From NCBI RefSeq assembly GCF_900496995.4, contig NC_044006.1, forward strand, positions 23,741,778 through 23,805,777: DNA of 64,000 bases, written 5' to 3'. Both the position numbers and the translations under genes were made by a program. The notes below the pieces were generated by a model, which saw nothing but the letters and a program-made list of their open reading frames with translations, ran no database searches and was not told the origin of the DNA. This document shows positions 37,001 to 49,832 of the stretch, piece after piece. Source of the stretch: Aquila chrysaetos chrysaetos. Its lineage: Eukaryota; Chordata; Aves; Accipitriformes; Accipitridae. Each line of letters starts with the position of its first letter. The first letter of the stretch is position 1.

Positions 37001-40000
37001 TAAATATAGAACAGCTGGAGGTCACTACACTGATGGGGAGCATAAAAATAATCTCCTTGGGGATAGAAGATAAAGCAGGGGATGAGAGCATGTCAGACTA
37101 TAGCATACAAAGCGAAAAAATAGGGCTTTATCCCCTTTATCTCCAGTATAAAAGTACCCGGAGGGATTCCAAAGGTAACAGCTGGGCACTGTTGCAAATA
37201 CAGCTAAAACCAAAACCGCAAAGATCTTTGCCATGACTCGTACCCAGCAGCTTCGCTGCTCCATCCTGCCTTGTGTAACCAGGTTGGTGGCTGCATCACC
37301 TCCCTGCAACCTCCCACACACACGCTTGTGCTAGAGGCTGGGGCCATCGGTGCTGGCAGCAAGTGTAAAGCACCCAACGCCTGCAGCCTGGGTGCTCGCT
37401 AACCGGTGCTGTGCCCTCAACATCCAGCCTCGCTCCAGGAAGGAAACAAAAACCCACGGACGGCCACGCTGCCAAGAGGTGAGGCCAACTGCTAATCGCA
37501 GAAAATACTTGCTTTTGCTTCAGCCCTGTTAGAAAGCTAACCCTGAGCCCGTGGAAGGGAACAAAACACACACGCCGCTTGCCAACCTTGCAGGCTGGCA
37601 ATGAAGAACAAGTCTCAAGAAGCTATGTTTAGAAAACAGTGTTTGGGAAGCACTACGTCTTATAAAAGAAAATGCAAGAGGGGAAATAAAACCTACACCA
37701 CCTACTGCTTTGCAGAAATGCCCTAGGGCCAGCTTAGCTTCCCACTGCACTAACTTCTTATATCACACCCATGGACAGGGATCCCAAAAGCAAGATCGCT
37801 GGTGTTCGATATTATACCCCATTTCCATGTTTTTCAGGACCAGTGAGGCCACACCTGGAATGCCAGGTCCAGTTTTGGGCTCCCCAGTACAGGTGGGACA
37901 TAGGCTTACTGAAGCGAGCGCAGTGAAGGGCCACCAAGATGATGAAGGGATTGGGGTGGCTGTTGTGTGAGGACAGAGTGAGAGCTGAGAGTGTCCTGGA
38001 GACAAGAAGGCTCAGGGGGTCTTATTCACATGTTTAAATGCCTGATAGGGGTGGGTACGGGAGACAGAGCCACGGGCACAAACTGAAATACAGGAAATTC
38101 TGTTTAAACAGAAGAGAATCCTTTTTCTCCGTGAGGGTGGTCAGACCCTAGCCCAGGTTGCCCGGAGAGGCTGTGGAGTCTCCACCCTTGGAGATGCTCA
38201 AAACCTGATTGGACATGGCACTGGACAACCTGCTCCAGGGGACCTTGCTGGAACCAGGTGATCTCCAGGGGTCCTTGCCAACCTCAGTTAGCCTGTGAAG
38301 ACATGGACACCAGGCAAGGGCTCCTACCTACATAGCTGGTTCCTTTTCTACAGTCACAGGAGAAAAACAGGCATTTTGGGGAGAGACCGGTGACCTCAGG
38401 CACCCGATGGATGAGCTGTCATGTAAAAGCCTTCCTACAGAGAAAGGTTATCAAGAAAGCCAATAAAGTAATCTCTCGTGGGATGCAATGTTGCCAGAGC
38501 TCTAGCTACTAGGTCTTGCTGCTCTGCCAAGTACAATCAGAAGACAAGAGCTAAAAGTTCATATAGCTTTTCAACCAAAAGGAAACTGAAAAAAACTCCA
38601 CCAAAACGCAAATGAAATGTATTTTTGTATTAAATGATCGGTCCAAACACAAAATTCATGAGTGGGTAGCTGCAGTTGTGAATCAGCTCAACCAGAGTGA
38701 CAAATTTGCTTTACTGTTCGAGCAGGATGGTCCACGGGCAGCTTGAATTTCATCCAGATTCACGCGCATCATGGACACTGCTCCATCGCTGGGAAGGCTT
38801 GGATCCAAACCCAAACCGCTTGAGTGCCAAGTCACCCTGATATGGGGGATCCAAATCCTGGGAGACGGGCGATGCCACGGGTCCCACCTGCCCATGCACC
38901 AGCGCAGAGGTGCTGCAACACACATCCACGGCGGTCGGCTCTTGCACTTTGTTCTATAAGATGTCAGAGCAGAAAGCCAAACGCTCAAGTGGGTAGACCT
39001 TCAAACAGTCAACTTTTAGGAAACGCTCCAGAAATAGCACTGGTTATAAACACAGTTGAACAATTGGCTCCATTGAAGAGCGAGGACTTGGAAGGAGCTG
39101 TGTGGGTGGGGTGCTGTGTACCTACGACGAGTGACTGACAGTTTTCTACATGGACTAGAAACTGAACTTGCTTTGAAAAAATTAAGCAGAACAACAACCA
39201 GCACTTTTTACTCCTAAAGTAAAATGCATGCACCAAAAAGGGATGCAAACACAGCAAGTAATTGTAGCGCATCGCTGAGGTAAGATAAGGAAACCTGAAA
39301 GCATGGTACTGGGGAAAAAAAAAAACCCTTACATATAAAACGTGGAAAGCTTGAAAACAAAAAATAATCGTTACTGAGAATTTTTCCTTTTCAACATTCA
39401 CAGAAATTGTTATGCCAGCCTATATGAGTAGCCTATTTTTAAGCCTACTAGAAGTGCAGATGTAGGTAGTGTCCCCAGCCAGATATAAAACGACCTCGTG
39501 GCTTTTATCAGGTGATAAATGTGCATTAAAAAGACAGCAGACAGCCCCGGAGGCCAAACTGCAGTGAGCAACGTGCGCATCCAAATGCAAAGGTTCAGCC
39601 TTTCATTCATGTGCTATCAGGGTATCCAGATGACCCCAGGAGTCCATAGAAAATCACAGTCTTGAGTCTCAAGAACTGGCTGTACCAGGGGCAAGGTAGT
39701 TTTCTTGCTCCCCTCCTATTTGGGGATGAACGAGAAAGGTGTGCATAAGCTGCCAGGCCCTCCTGAGACACCTACCCCTTCGTTTCTTCTTTTACCAGTT
39801 CTTGCGTGATGAAGCAAGGTGGCCATTGCCAAAATCCCTGAAGTGGACAGATGGCCCCAAGGCACAGGAAAACTGAGAAGTCAGCTGATCTCCTTCTCTA
39901 GGGGGGGAGAAGGACACAAGGGTGGCAGCTACCTTGCTCTAGATCCTACAAAGGTCTGAGGCAGAGCCCATGGTCCTGAGATCTTGCCTTGTCATCACCC

Positions 40001-43000
40001 ACCGTCTCACCTCCCCCCAGCCATGGAGAAGCAGTGTCTGCTGGCCACGGGGCCGAGGACATCGCTCCTTTCCTGCTCTCCTTCCCCTTTCCCAATGCCC
40101 TGAATTCACACTCCTTGGAGACTAAAGTTGGTTGTTCCAGGCACAGTGACTTGAAGTCGCATAAAAATTGTCTAGTAAAGAAAAACCACCACATCACCTG
40201 CCAGTTTCCCAGTCTGCGTACCAGTTACCCGTCCACAGGAACCGCAGCATGTCAGAGCTTATCTGCACGCGTCATATTTCGTAGCAAGCCCGCCACTTCC
40301 CCAGCTGCATCCCTGTGGCACGGAGCGAGCCGGGACATTTAGCGTAGCGTTGAGGTGCAGAAATGCAGCACTGGGATTTCAGCTAATGAGAGTCACAAGG
40401 AATTACATGTGCCTGGAGCCTCAAGCCACACTTGATCTGGGAACCAAGCTCTTGGTTAAATTCAAGCCTCCCCAGGCAGAGATAACAGGCAGGGACCACA
40501 GCAGCCAGCCCCTCTCATCTCCTGCCCATCTTACGTACAAGCTCCTATCGACTTGCTCCCCAGCTGCTTGTAGCAGAGCTGCAGGGAAAATCCAGCTTTG
40601 TCAAAGGAGAGAGAAAATTTAAAAGACTACCAGGTCATAACACCTATATTCCAGCCCCTTGCCACGCTCACGTCCCAGAGATCCTAATGCTATTTTATTT
40701 ATCGGGAAAGGTGCCCGGGCTGTGCAAGCATTGCTGTGGGGAGCTGGTTTAGAGGCACAGGCTGGGTCGAGGCAGGGCTCCTGGGCACCTGTACCCAAAT
40801 GCACCCAGAGACATCCGCATTAGGGGTGTGATCATGATGCAGAGGGCAGCTGAGGATTACGAACGTTGCAGTTATGGACTTCAGGTTTGAATTCTGCACA
40901 ATGAAAGACAACACACACACACACCCCCCACACACAAAGGAAGAGACATTAAGACTGTAAAGCCCTGGACCTTAATAAAAAAAAATAAAAAAAAAAATTA
41001 GGAAAATGTGAAAATTAAGGGCGCCTGGAAACCTTGATTCAACAGCCTTCTTCCATTGTATCATCGCGTATCAGCTGTACCAGTAATTTCATAGCAGGGT
41101 CGGTACATTTACTGCAAGCATAACAGCAGCAGTAACCGCAGCAAATGCTATTACAGCAGTAGCTTTGTGGAAAAGGATGGAATTTAAGCAGCCAGGCACA
41201 AGCGCACCCTCCCGCTGTGCAGGAGGGCTCCTCCTCCCTCCCTTGCCTTCCCCAGCTGTGACTTAGATGTGACCAGTTTCTTAGCCAAAACCCAAAGGGT
41301 GGGCTCCAGCCCTAGTTAGGGTCCACTATCACAATGTTGACAAAGGTAATACCTCATGTTCCTACTGTTGTATGAAGTTATCTAAAGGTATTCTGCTGGC
41401 AAAGGTTAGTGCAGAATAGTGATTTAACTAAATATCATGGCTAGGAGCAGAGACTCAATAGTCAGAGGGGTGCTAACTTCAACTAACACCTTCAAAAGCA
41501 ACTGCTGGCTTAGGAACGCCCAGGGGCAGCACTTGCTCCTCGCCATCCCCGAAAGCACAGCACAGCCTGCCTTACCCACTGCATCTCCAGGATGTCGGCA
41601 GGAAAGAGAGAGGGCTGTGATTTTGCAGGAACAGAGCAAGCTTCACACGCAGCTTCTGCCACGGCAAATGGGATCCCCCTCTTGTGCCTGTGTCTTCACA
41701 ACAATGACGTGAGACAATGCAAAGTTTGGCATAGACTATTAATTATCAACAATAAGAAAAACCCCAAAAGTCTGCATTGGGCCTAAGCCATTATTACCAA
41801 GTATCGGGAGAACAAACGCATCCCTCAAACCCACTAGCTGCTACCACTTGCCACATTCAATAACTCACCTCCGTGTGCCCTTCATTTTTGCAGCACCGCC
41901 CTGAAAACTAGAAATCCTAGCATCCTGATCAGAAACTGCTGATGGCACAGCGCAAACTGTTCAGTCTTTCAGCCCCTTCATGACCTCAACTTTCTGGGAG
42001 AACATTTTTTTAATTCACCCCTGCCCCATCCCATGGGGAGTTTCAAATTTGGAATCCATTCCCTCCTCCCACACTAGTCAGGTGGCATCCCCCTGATGGG
42101 CATTCACACCTGATTTTACTTCTATTTATTAGAAATAAATCAAGGAAACGAACTACTAAAAACTGCCTCTGTATCTAGGGTAGGAAGCTGAGGGGCTCCC
42201 TTTAGGGGTGGTGGTCGTCTTTCCCCTGGTTTTGGTGAGACCAGGATGAGGACAAGCCTAAAGCCTAGCCTCACGCTGACCCTCAAGAAAAGGTTTACAT
42301 CTCAGTAGGATACAGGAAAATACCCACCTTGAGAATACGGGATAAGTTTCACCTTAAGGATTAAAGTTAAAATTGGTATCTGAGCTTCAAATTGTAATAT
42401 TTCTAAAGCAAAGGGATGCATTAGTCTCACCACCTTTTCCTACTTCAAGGTAGCAGGAAGGGGAATGGCTCCTCCATGTCATTCCCTAGTGACAGAAAGC
42501 CATGGAGTCATCACCATTGCATCACCTATAGTAAAGTGTGAACTGGTAGAGACATCTTTACTATGGTAAATGTTAGTGAAGCAATTACAGATTTTGTAAA
42601 GCATATCTTGGAAAGAGGTTACTGGTAGTGACATGATTCATTGCACTGTTTGTGGACCTGGCTTATTGTTCTGCACACTTCCACCTAATTTGGTGTCTAA
42701 TTAGGTATTACTCATACGAGAGGTCATTCATGCCAACAGAAGCAATAGTTTCCAGAATAATTTGAGTTTTCCTACCTATATTAATGTTTTTCCCAAGTAC
42801 CTCTACAGCTGAGATGTAAACAACTACTTCAAGTACTGCCACTTCATTCAACACTGAAGCAGCTTTGTGGCAGCAAAACCTGGGGACCTTGTTGCAGCAA
42901 ACCTCACCCAGCAGCTTTGCTGTAATCCAAGCAGGTTCAGGTGTGGCTAGAGTATGTTGTAGACAGAGGTTGAAAGTATTTCACTCCAGCATTGGCTGCT

Positions 43001-46000
43001 GGGTGTAAACCTCAGAGAACATTCACCAAAAAAGTGGTTTCTGGAGACTTCTGTCTTGAATTTGGCTGATTGGGAGTGTGGGGAAAAAGGAAGACAAGAC
43101 ATGAAAATACAACAGTAGGAAAAGAAAGGGGGGTGATGACAAAAATCCGCCTTTCAGTGGTGCTTGGAGCAACTCTGTTGACACACAGTTCAACCTCTCC
43201 AGGTTGAGTTGTCTTACTTCCAGCAGTGCTACCTTCCCAGCTATAAGCTGGGCACAGATTCCTTAAGAATCAAGTCCCACAAGTAGTATTGGGAAGCGTT
43301 GTCACAGAAATCCAGCATCTTTCAGCTGAAGCTGTATCTTGTCCTTTAACCCAGATGGGTGGCCACAAAAACCTAAGGAGAACATGTAGGAGTTTGACCT
43401 GAAGAACCAATCAGCCAAAAATCAAATGTCAGAATACACAAGTATATAGTAAACTGCCCATTTTCCTCAGATGTTTGACTAGCAAGGAGAAATATTAAAT
43501 TGTCTTCTGGGATATTAGACATATGCATGAACCCATATACTTTGCTAGGCTGGCTTAAGATACTTAGAAACTTGTTCTCCGTTAACCCAAATAAAATAGA
43601 GAGGAAGATCTAATGGCTTGCTACCTTTTTTTTTTTTTTTTTTTTTAATTGCTCTGAAAGCTATAAAATGTTCACCAAACAATCATACTAGAAGATTTCA
43701 TCATGCCTTTGCTTACTTTTTAGGGTTTACCACTTACTAAATAAACTCTCATTAACTTAAGGAAACAAATGAAGGGAAAAACATATGAACCTCTTCACGA
43801 TTTTGAATTATTAACAGTATATTAACAGGTTTGATTCGGCAGGATGTGGAACAGTTTTAATTTACTGTGGAAACGTGAAATCTATAAAGATTCAAGCTTT
43901 TGGGTTTGCATCTTACTAAGATGATTATTCTTATACAAAAACATTTATCACAACATTCATCTTTAAAGCCCTCGCTTTTGAGGGCATCAGAAGTCACATT
44001 ACTCTCCTAAGTAGCATAACTCTGATAGTTTCTACTGCGTGAGAAGGCACCAGTGGATGTGCAGGACTTCGAAGCTGAAAGCTTCGTGCAATCATGCCCC
44101 AAAGTGCAAATGTGGAGTTTAGTATGAACAAAACTCTACTTAGTAGCTTAAACTGTAGAGCAGTCTTTTTTTTTTGCTGTTGTAGTTAGCAATATGTTAC
44201 AGAACAACATCTACGTGTACTTGTTTTGGGGTTACTTTTTCCAGAATCCAGCAATTCAATAAAAGTAGCATTTTGAGAGGAGAAACACACCATTAATTTG
44301 CTTCTCTTAATTAAAAAAAATCACCCTTTTAAATAAAAAGCATTTGCGATGATGAATTTGAAGCAGATGCTAAAACAATTGGGCTCAGGAGCCTACAGTT
44401 CATACTCCTGAGGCCAAGTGATGAATCTCATTTAAGGCCAGGTTCCTCTGTGCAGAAAACTAGATTTATACGCACGTACTTAATAGGTGCCTTGCCATGA
44501 TTAATCTCATGTGAGGAGGAAGCTGTCTGCATGGGCTCTGTCCATCATTTTTTGCCCTTAAAATAAAGATCAAAGTCAGGGATACATTTCCCACAGTGGC
44601 AAGTGGCAAAGGTTCAGGATATCCTGATACCATCTTCAGGCAAAACCATGCCCAGGGCTCCTGAGAGAGGCATGTGGCAATCTCCTCCATCCCTCCAGCA
44701 GACCACCATTCCCTTCAGCACAGAGTTGCACCCGTGTATGTAGGACAGATGTTCTCCTTGGTGAGCAATATCAAAGTTCAGCTCTATGCTGACAATGAAA
44801 TGAAATAAAAGAAAATAAAAAAAAAAAAGGAGTACATACTTTACACGGGCCATTTCATTTCTTCTAAATAATACTTCCCAAAATCAAATCATTTCCAGTT
44901 AGAAAAAAATAAAATAGTTTTGCTGGAAAGATCGCCAGAACTTTTCCCCTCATTTTTCTTCTGAGACAACACCTTTCAGAAAGTAAGGCCATTTTTCTAG
45001 CCTCATGTCTGAAAAGGCGCTGTGTGCTGCCAGAGTATTGCTCTGTTAGAACATTTTTGACAGGATGCATCATGGCACTCTTTCTACAGCTATGAGTGAC
45101 TGTAGCAGTTGTACCAGGATAAATACACATATCTATATATAAAATAGACACACACACACACAAACGTAGCAAGAAACAAAGCAGTTCCTTCAGTTTTTGA
45201 AGATTCATCTTGCCCGGAAGCGTAAAACCTGACTTATGTGCAGCAGTGCAGCAATTCTTTAACACAAGAGATGGATGCAGCCCTAAACCACAAAAAACCC
45301 CAAACCCTTTTACGTATTAGGAGTGTTGCTAATTGAAACAATTTGCCATGCTTCACTTGCGTTGATGGAACAATGGCGCAGAAGTTTCTAAGTCCCTGTA
45401 AAAAGACTGTCCCTTCCTCCAGGCTGGATCAGTTTTCCACAGCAGAATTCCTCAGTTTCAAAGAAAATTAGGTAACCCATGCTTACTTAATTGCTGGGAA
45501 GCTATACTTCATGAAAGATAAACCAATCACTAAGCTGGATGTAGAAAGCCATTTATACTGAAGGATTGAATCCTATAATTTTTTTTTTTTTTTTCGTTTC
45601 TGGCTTCAAAGTTTTGGGGGAGACAGATTTGCTCCCATCTTTGTGTACACTGCAGCCTGCAATTAGATGCTGGCTGGTGAAGATGTGCACATGGATGAGG
45701 GTTATTCAGCATTTTGCTTCCTCCCTGTTCCCCAGCAACAGTCACATACTTTAATGTATTCTCTGTCACACTCACAGGTATCCCATGATAGCTTCTTCAG
45801 AGCAACACGATATTTTTTTTTTTCCCCTTAAGGTCAAGGAGTTGAAGTCTCAATATTAGTCTGGTGTCAACAACAACTAACCCAACTTTTTCATTCCTTA
45901 CCGGTGCTCTACAAGTTTTGCTCTAATCCAAAGACTAATAACTTGGCTCTTGATTTATCTGGAAATTGCACTAGACTATTCACGTACGTGCTTAAAAATA

Positions 46001-46960
46001 AAGCAATTACTGACTGTTTTGATAGATCGAGATTCTCCAAACCTCACAGCTTCAAGCCCAAGAAGCAAGAAGTATCTTTTCAGCTTTGCTGCTTTGGGCA
46101 ACAAAACCCTCCACTTCTCTTTGCTCCTCAAAAGCAAATTTCATTCGGTTCAGGAGTTTCTGAACTGCTGTCCTCCTATGGACACCCACCTTCCAATTAA
46201 TGGTTGACTAGACTTAGAAATTTTCATTTTTAGATAAAGACCACTGCACAGGAACTACTCCAGGATGGCACAATCTCAGTGAAGACCCAAATGACAAGTA
46301 CTTTCATTTACATTCATATTAAGTGCAAATTTCAGAGAGGGCCTAGGGACTGGCTGATCTTTGCTGAGTCTCCTATGCCTTCCAAGAGTGGATCTGACTA
46401 ATTCAGCCTAGGATCCATTCCCAGCAATTACTGGGTTCCTCAGTAGTGAGGATTTCAAACATCACTTTCTATGTGCATTAAGCTTGCCTCAAAACAAATA
46501 CAAAAATAAACCAAGAAAGCAGTCGGTAAGAACTGATTCCATGCACTTTAATTTAGAACAAAAAAGGGCTTCACACATTTTCATAAAGGTCTCTTCTGGG
46601 CTGAAGGACGAGTCATAAAATGTACTTTTATGCTATTATCACTGAAAAGAAATTAATTTGGAATTCAATTGTATGTGTCAGTTGGGCATGAAAAAATTAC
46701 AAACATCACAACCCTACTGAGAAGCCACTGAGCCATTTATTTTCATATGAAAGCTTCAAATATTTTACAACCCTTCTCCCCAACGATCTAAACACATGCC
46801 TTTAAAAACAGCAATTAATGGCATACAACAGGCTATGTGAGAAAAAGGACATGCACAGTCAGCAGTATATTGTCCCAGCAAATCCCTAGATTCTCTAGAA
46901 ACCAGCTTCTGTTGTCCAGGGAGATGGCGTAGCTACCAACAGTCAGACGTCAAAATACTC
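34070..46960. other. Intergenic region between CLEC3B and CDCP1
   Basis: About 12.9 kb between two convergent genes. The only recognised element is the CR1 fragment at 37.8-38.3 kb. Simple repeats: CA runs near 34421-34430, 40913-40936 and 45148-45163; A-rich runs near 36874-36892, 40976-40999 and 44816-44829; T21 at 43626-43646. The right part (41.8-46.9 kb) is AT-rich. No open frame shows a family resemblance. Confidence 0.7.
37830..38305 (+). mobile_element. CR1 LINE 3' fragment
   Basis: The stretch matches the 3' end of CR1 in order: gtgaggccacacctgga, ttttgggctccccagtac, ccaccaagatgatgaaggg, gaaggctcaggggg, gggcacaaactgaaata, gttgcccggagaggctgtgg, and the end ggtgatctccaggggtcc. It has internal deletions and many substitutions, and the final ATTCTGTG repeats are eroded. 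It is a typical 5'-truncated, old copy. Confidence 0.88.
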
Positions 46961-47029
46961 GAGGCTGAGTTTACACACACACACGAGAAAGACATGCACT
47001 AGTTACTCCAGCTGGTAGTACGATTATAT

Positions 47030-47039
47030 TTTATTTATT
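47030..47039 (-). terminator. CDCP1: Candidate CDCP1 poly(A) signal (overlapping AATAAA pair)
   Basis: The minus strand reads AATAAATAAA, two overlapping signals. About 45-55 bases downstream on the minus strand lies a GT repeat (gtgtgtgtgt, plus positions about 46974-46984), a good downstream element. This makes it the best of several candidates. Confidence 0.35.
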
Positions 47040-49384
47040 TTTTTAAAAAGTCACAACTTTCTCTTAATGAAAAGCAAACTGGAATTTGTGCCTGAACTCT
47101 TACTCTAAACATACCAAAATACGCACAGTGAAAGTCAACCTTAGACTGGAAACAACTGTAAACTACAGTTTATATTGCCATGCCAACAGCTGAGTTAAAA
47201 TAGAACAAATAAAAATACCAGTCAACAAGCATCATATTCTTCCTTCAAAGATCAAAAGGTTGTGAACAAAAGTCCGATCTCCATTACGTTTTCTTCAGTT
47301 GGTTAGAAAGAACATGAACTAAAAAATTTCATCTAAGCAACTGCAGAAACTGAGCTAGAGAGATGAGACAGCCTTGAATTTCCCTTGCAGACTTCTCATT
47401 CCTTTTCAATAAAAGAGAAGTGAGAAACATTGACCAAACGCATAACTGGACTACTCTGATAAAAATGTATTGTGGCAATTCAGTTACCTGAGAAAAACAG
47501 GTATCACTATTGCAGAAATCGTTTTAAGTTCTCAAATGGCATTAAAATGACACAGTACACTTTGAAATATGCAATTCCGGTGACTAGCCAGATATCTAGG
47601 AATACACATTTCTATATTAAAAGTGATAAACATAAGCAGGAAAATACCTGAAACAATTAATAGGTGCTTTTAGCTGGCATGCATTTTGCTATATGCTACA
47701 GAAAACTGAGACCGATATGACATTATACTGAATCTTACAGAAGTCCACGCAGTACAATGATATACTCTCTTAAATACACACACTTGACCATAAATAGCCA
47801 ATTTGCAATGCCAGCATAGTTAACACAGGAAGAAGTCCGCATTTATTTTAAATGTAAACAGTAAGGTTTCTAGTAAAGACATTTTCATTTTAGACATTAT
47901 TATATGTTTAACATTATTGCATGCAACACTGTCTGAAAGTTTTATGGCACCTGTGTATCACTAGGCAAGAAACAGTCACGGTAGGACATTTGGAGAGAAA
48001 TTCTCAAGTCATCGAGTCTAGTGCTGCACGCAAATTTGCAAACATCCTCAGTAACTGCACACCTGGACAAGCTAGATGTTTGTATATAAAAGGCAACTTT
48101 ATTCATACAGCCATAGTCCTCTGCACAAAGATCTGGCCCTCAAGTTTTAAAAGGCACAGAAACTGAGGGGCATGCTAACTACTGCACTTAAAAGTGAGAC
48201 CTATTATTTATCTGATTTCAAGAGGTACCTTTCAAAGGCTTCTAGACACCTGAAGTGTAAGTCCCGCTATAAGTCGAGAGCTGTCCCCAGCATCATTTCA
48301 ACATGGTTGTTAAATTCAGACTGATAAAAAAAAAAGCCAAAAAATCTAGGCTTTCCTTATGGATTCACTCTCATTCTTTGCATTTCAGAGAAACCGCCTG
48401 CTGGAAACAATTTTCTTTACCCCTTTTTTTAATCCTTATTAAATAACCAAGTATCTCTAACAGGTGAAGTGAAAAGCATTAGTAAACAGCTGGATTATCA
48501 CATCATCATTTCTTCACTGAATCCTTACTCTTACTTGAACCAAAAGCACGAGATATTAGTAAAATGTGAATGCTACAGGCATCTGAACAGAAGTGCAAAT
48601 TGCTTTAGACTTTTGAAATCATTTTTGTAAAAAATCAAAGAAAACAGTCTTTGGTGTAGGTTCACACAGTGCTATCCAAGTATAACAACATCAGTTGGAA
48701 ATTAGAGAAAACCTGTAGCTTTACTTCCGAACTAGAAGAGCCCAAGCTCAAGTGTTCACACTGATTTATGCTCACTGAGCTCTTCCAGGCAGCATAAATG
48801 GTTTTTCACTACACTTAATAGCTACCAGCATCCTAAATATGATGAATTTTCAAGCAGCAAGTGGTAGAAATGACAGTGTCCCCTCCTTTGCTCAGACATC
48901 AGCAGATTGCTTAGACATCTCTGCAACCTGGAGCTGCCTTGAGATGGCAATGTAGCCTACATCTTCCAAGATTCACCAACCAACACCCAGGAACAAATGA
49001 CTTGTGAGAGGAGGAAATACTGGACAAAACACTTCTCCCCAGTCTATTAATTGCCACACTTTTAAGCTGGCAGTTAGGAATTCATTTGCCTGACGTCTTT
49101 ATAATAAAAAGCAGAAGCATACCTTTGCCACCTGTTTCGCAACCAGAAGTGCAGGCAGTCCTGGAGCGTCTCGACTGGTTTTGAGTTTGCTAGATGTTCA
49201 CTCTAAAACTGAAAGCTATCAACAGCTGAAGTTTAAAAAAACCACAAAACCAAACAACAGACAACACACAAAACAAAACAACATCAAAACACATTTAAAA
49301 ATAACACTCCTCTTCAGTTTTTTTTCCTAGACCCCTGTCCTTACACCTGTATTTCCACAGGAAACTGCTATACCTGGCGTAAAA
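47030..49384 (-). other. CDCP1: Probable CDCP1 3'UTR
   Basis: About 2.35 kb of AT-rich sequence follows the CDCP1 stop on the minus strand, ending at a candidate poly(A) signal. Human CDCP1 also has a long 3'UTR. The extent is inference; other TTTATT sites (minus-strand AATAAA) lie at 48098-48103, 47842-47847 and 46736-46741. Confidence 0.4.
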
Positions 49385-49832
49385 TTACTCCACTAAACCA
49401 TCCTGTTCCTTATTTTCCAGCAAGGACACGCTCATATCTCCGTTATTCTTTTCATTTGTATCTCCATTGTCCTCTGATTGCCCTGATTTCTGATGAGCAA
49501 ATGTGTAAGTGTCATGGTCTGTGTCCGTCAGAGGTGGAGGTTCCTCAGCGTTAGAAGAGCGTTTAACGTCTTTTCTGAAGTATAATGGAGGTGGAGAAGG
49601 TGGCACGCTACCAATGGGTCCATCAAAAGGCCGGTATACATCAACTTCTGGAGCAACTGAGCCATTGGATTCCTTCAGCAAGTGCCCATAGACCATAGCA
49701 TCATCAATAACTGCATAGACATGAGACTCGTTGTTTTTCCTCCCTTTTGTGAATAAGCCTTGTTTCCCAGGCACCTGGGTATTCACGTTAGGATTGTACA
49801 CTCCCACCATGGGGTTCTGGTTTTTCTTCCTC
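49385..49832 (-). CDS. CDCP1: CDCP1 exon 9: cytoplasmic tail and stop
   Basis: The exon follows a cctgtag-type acceptor (ctctgtag) and runs to the stop at 49387-49385. It completes the basic run (KRKKNQ), then carries VGVYNPN, HVYAVIDDAMVYGHLL, DVYRPF, a proline run VPPSPPP and DTYTF. The five Tyr at 49796-49798, 49715-49717, 49688-49690, 49634-49636 and 49505-49507 match human Y707, Y734, Y743, Y762 and Y806. One more Tyr (49580-49582) follows the proline run. Confidence 0.96.
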
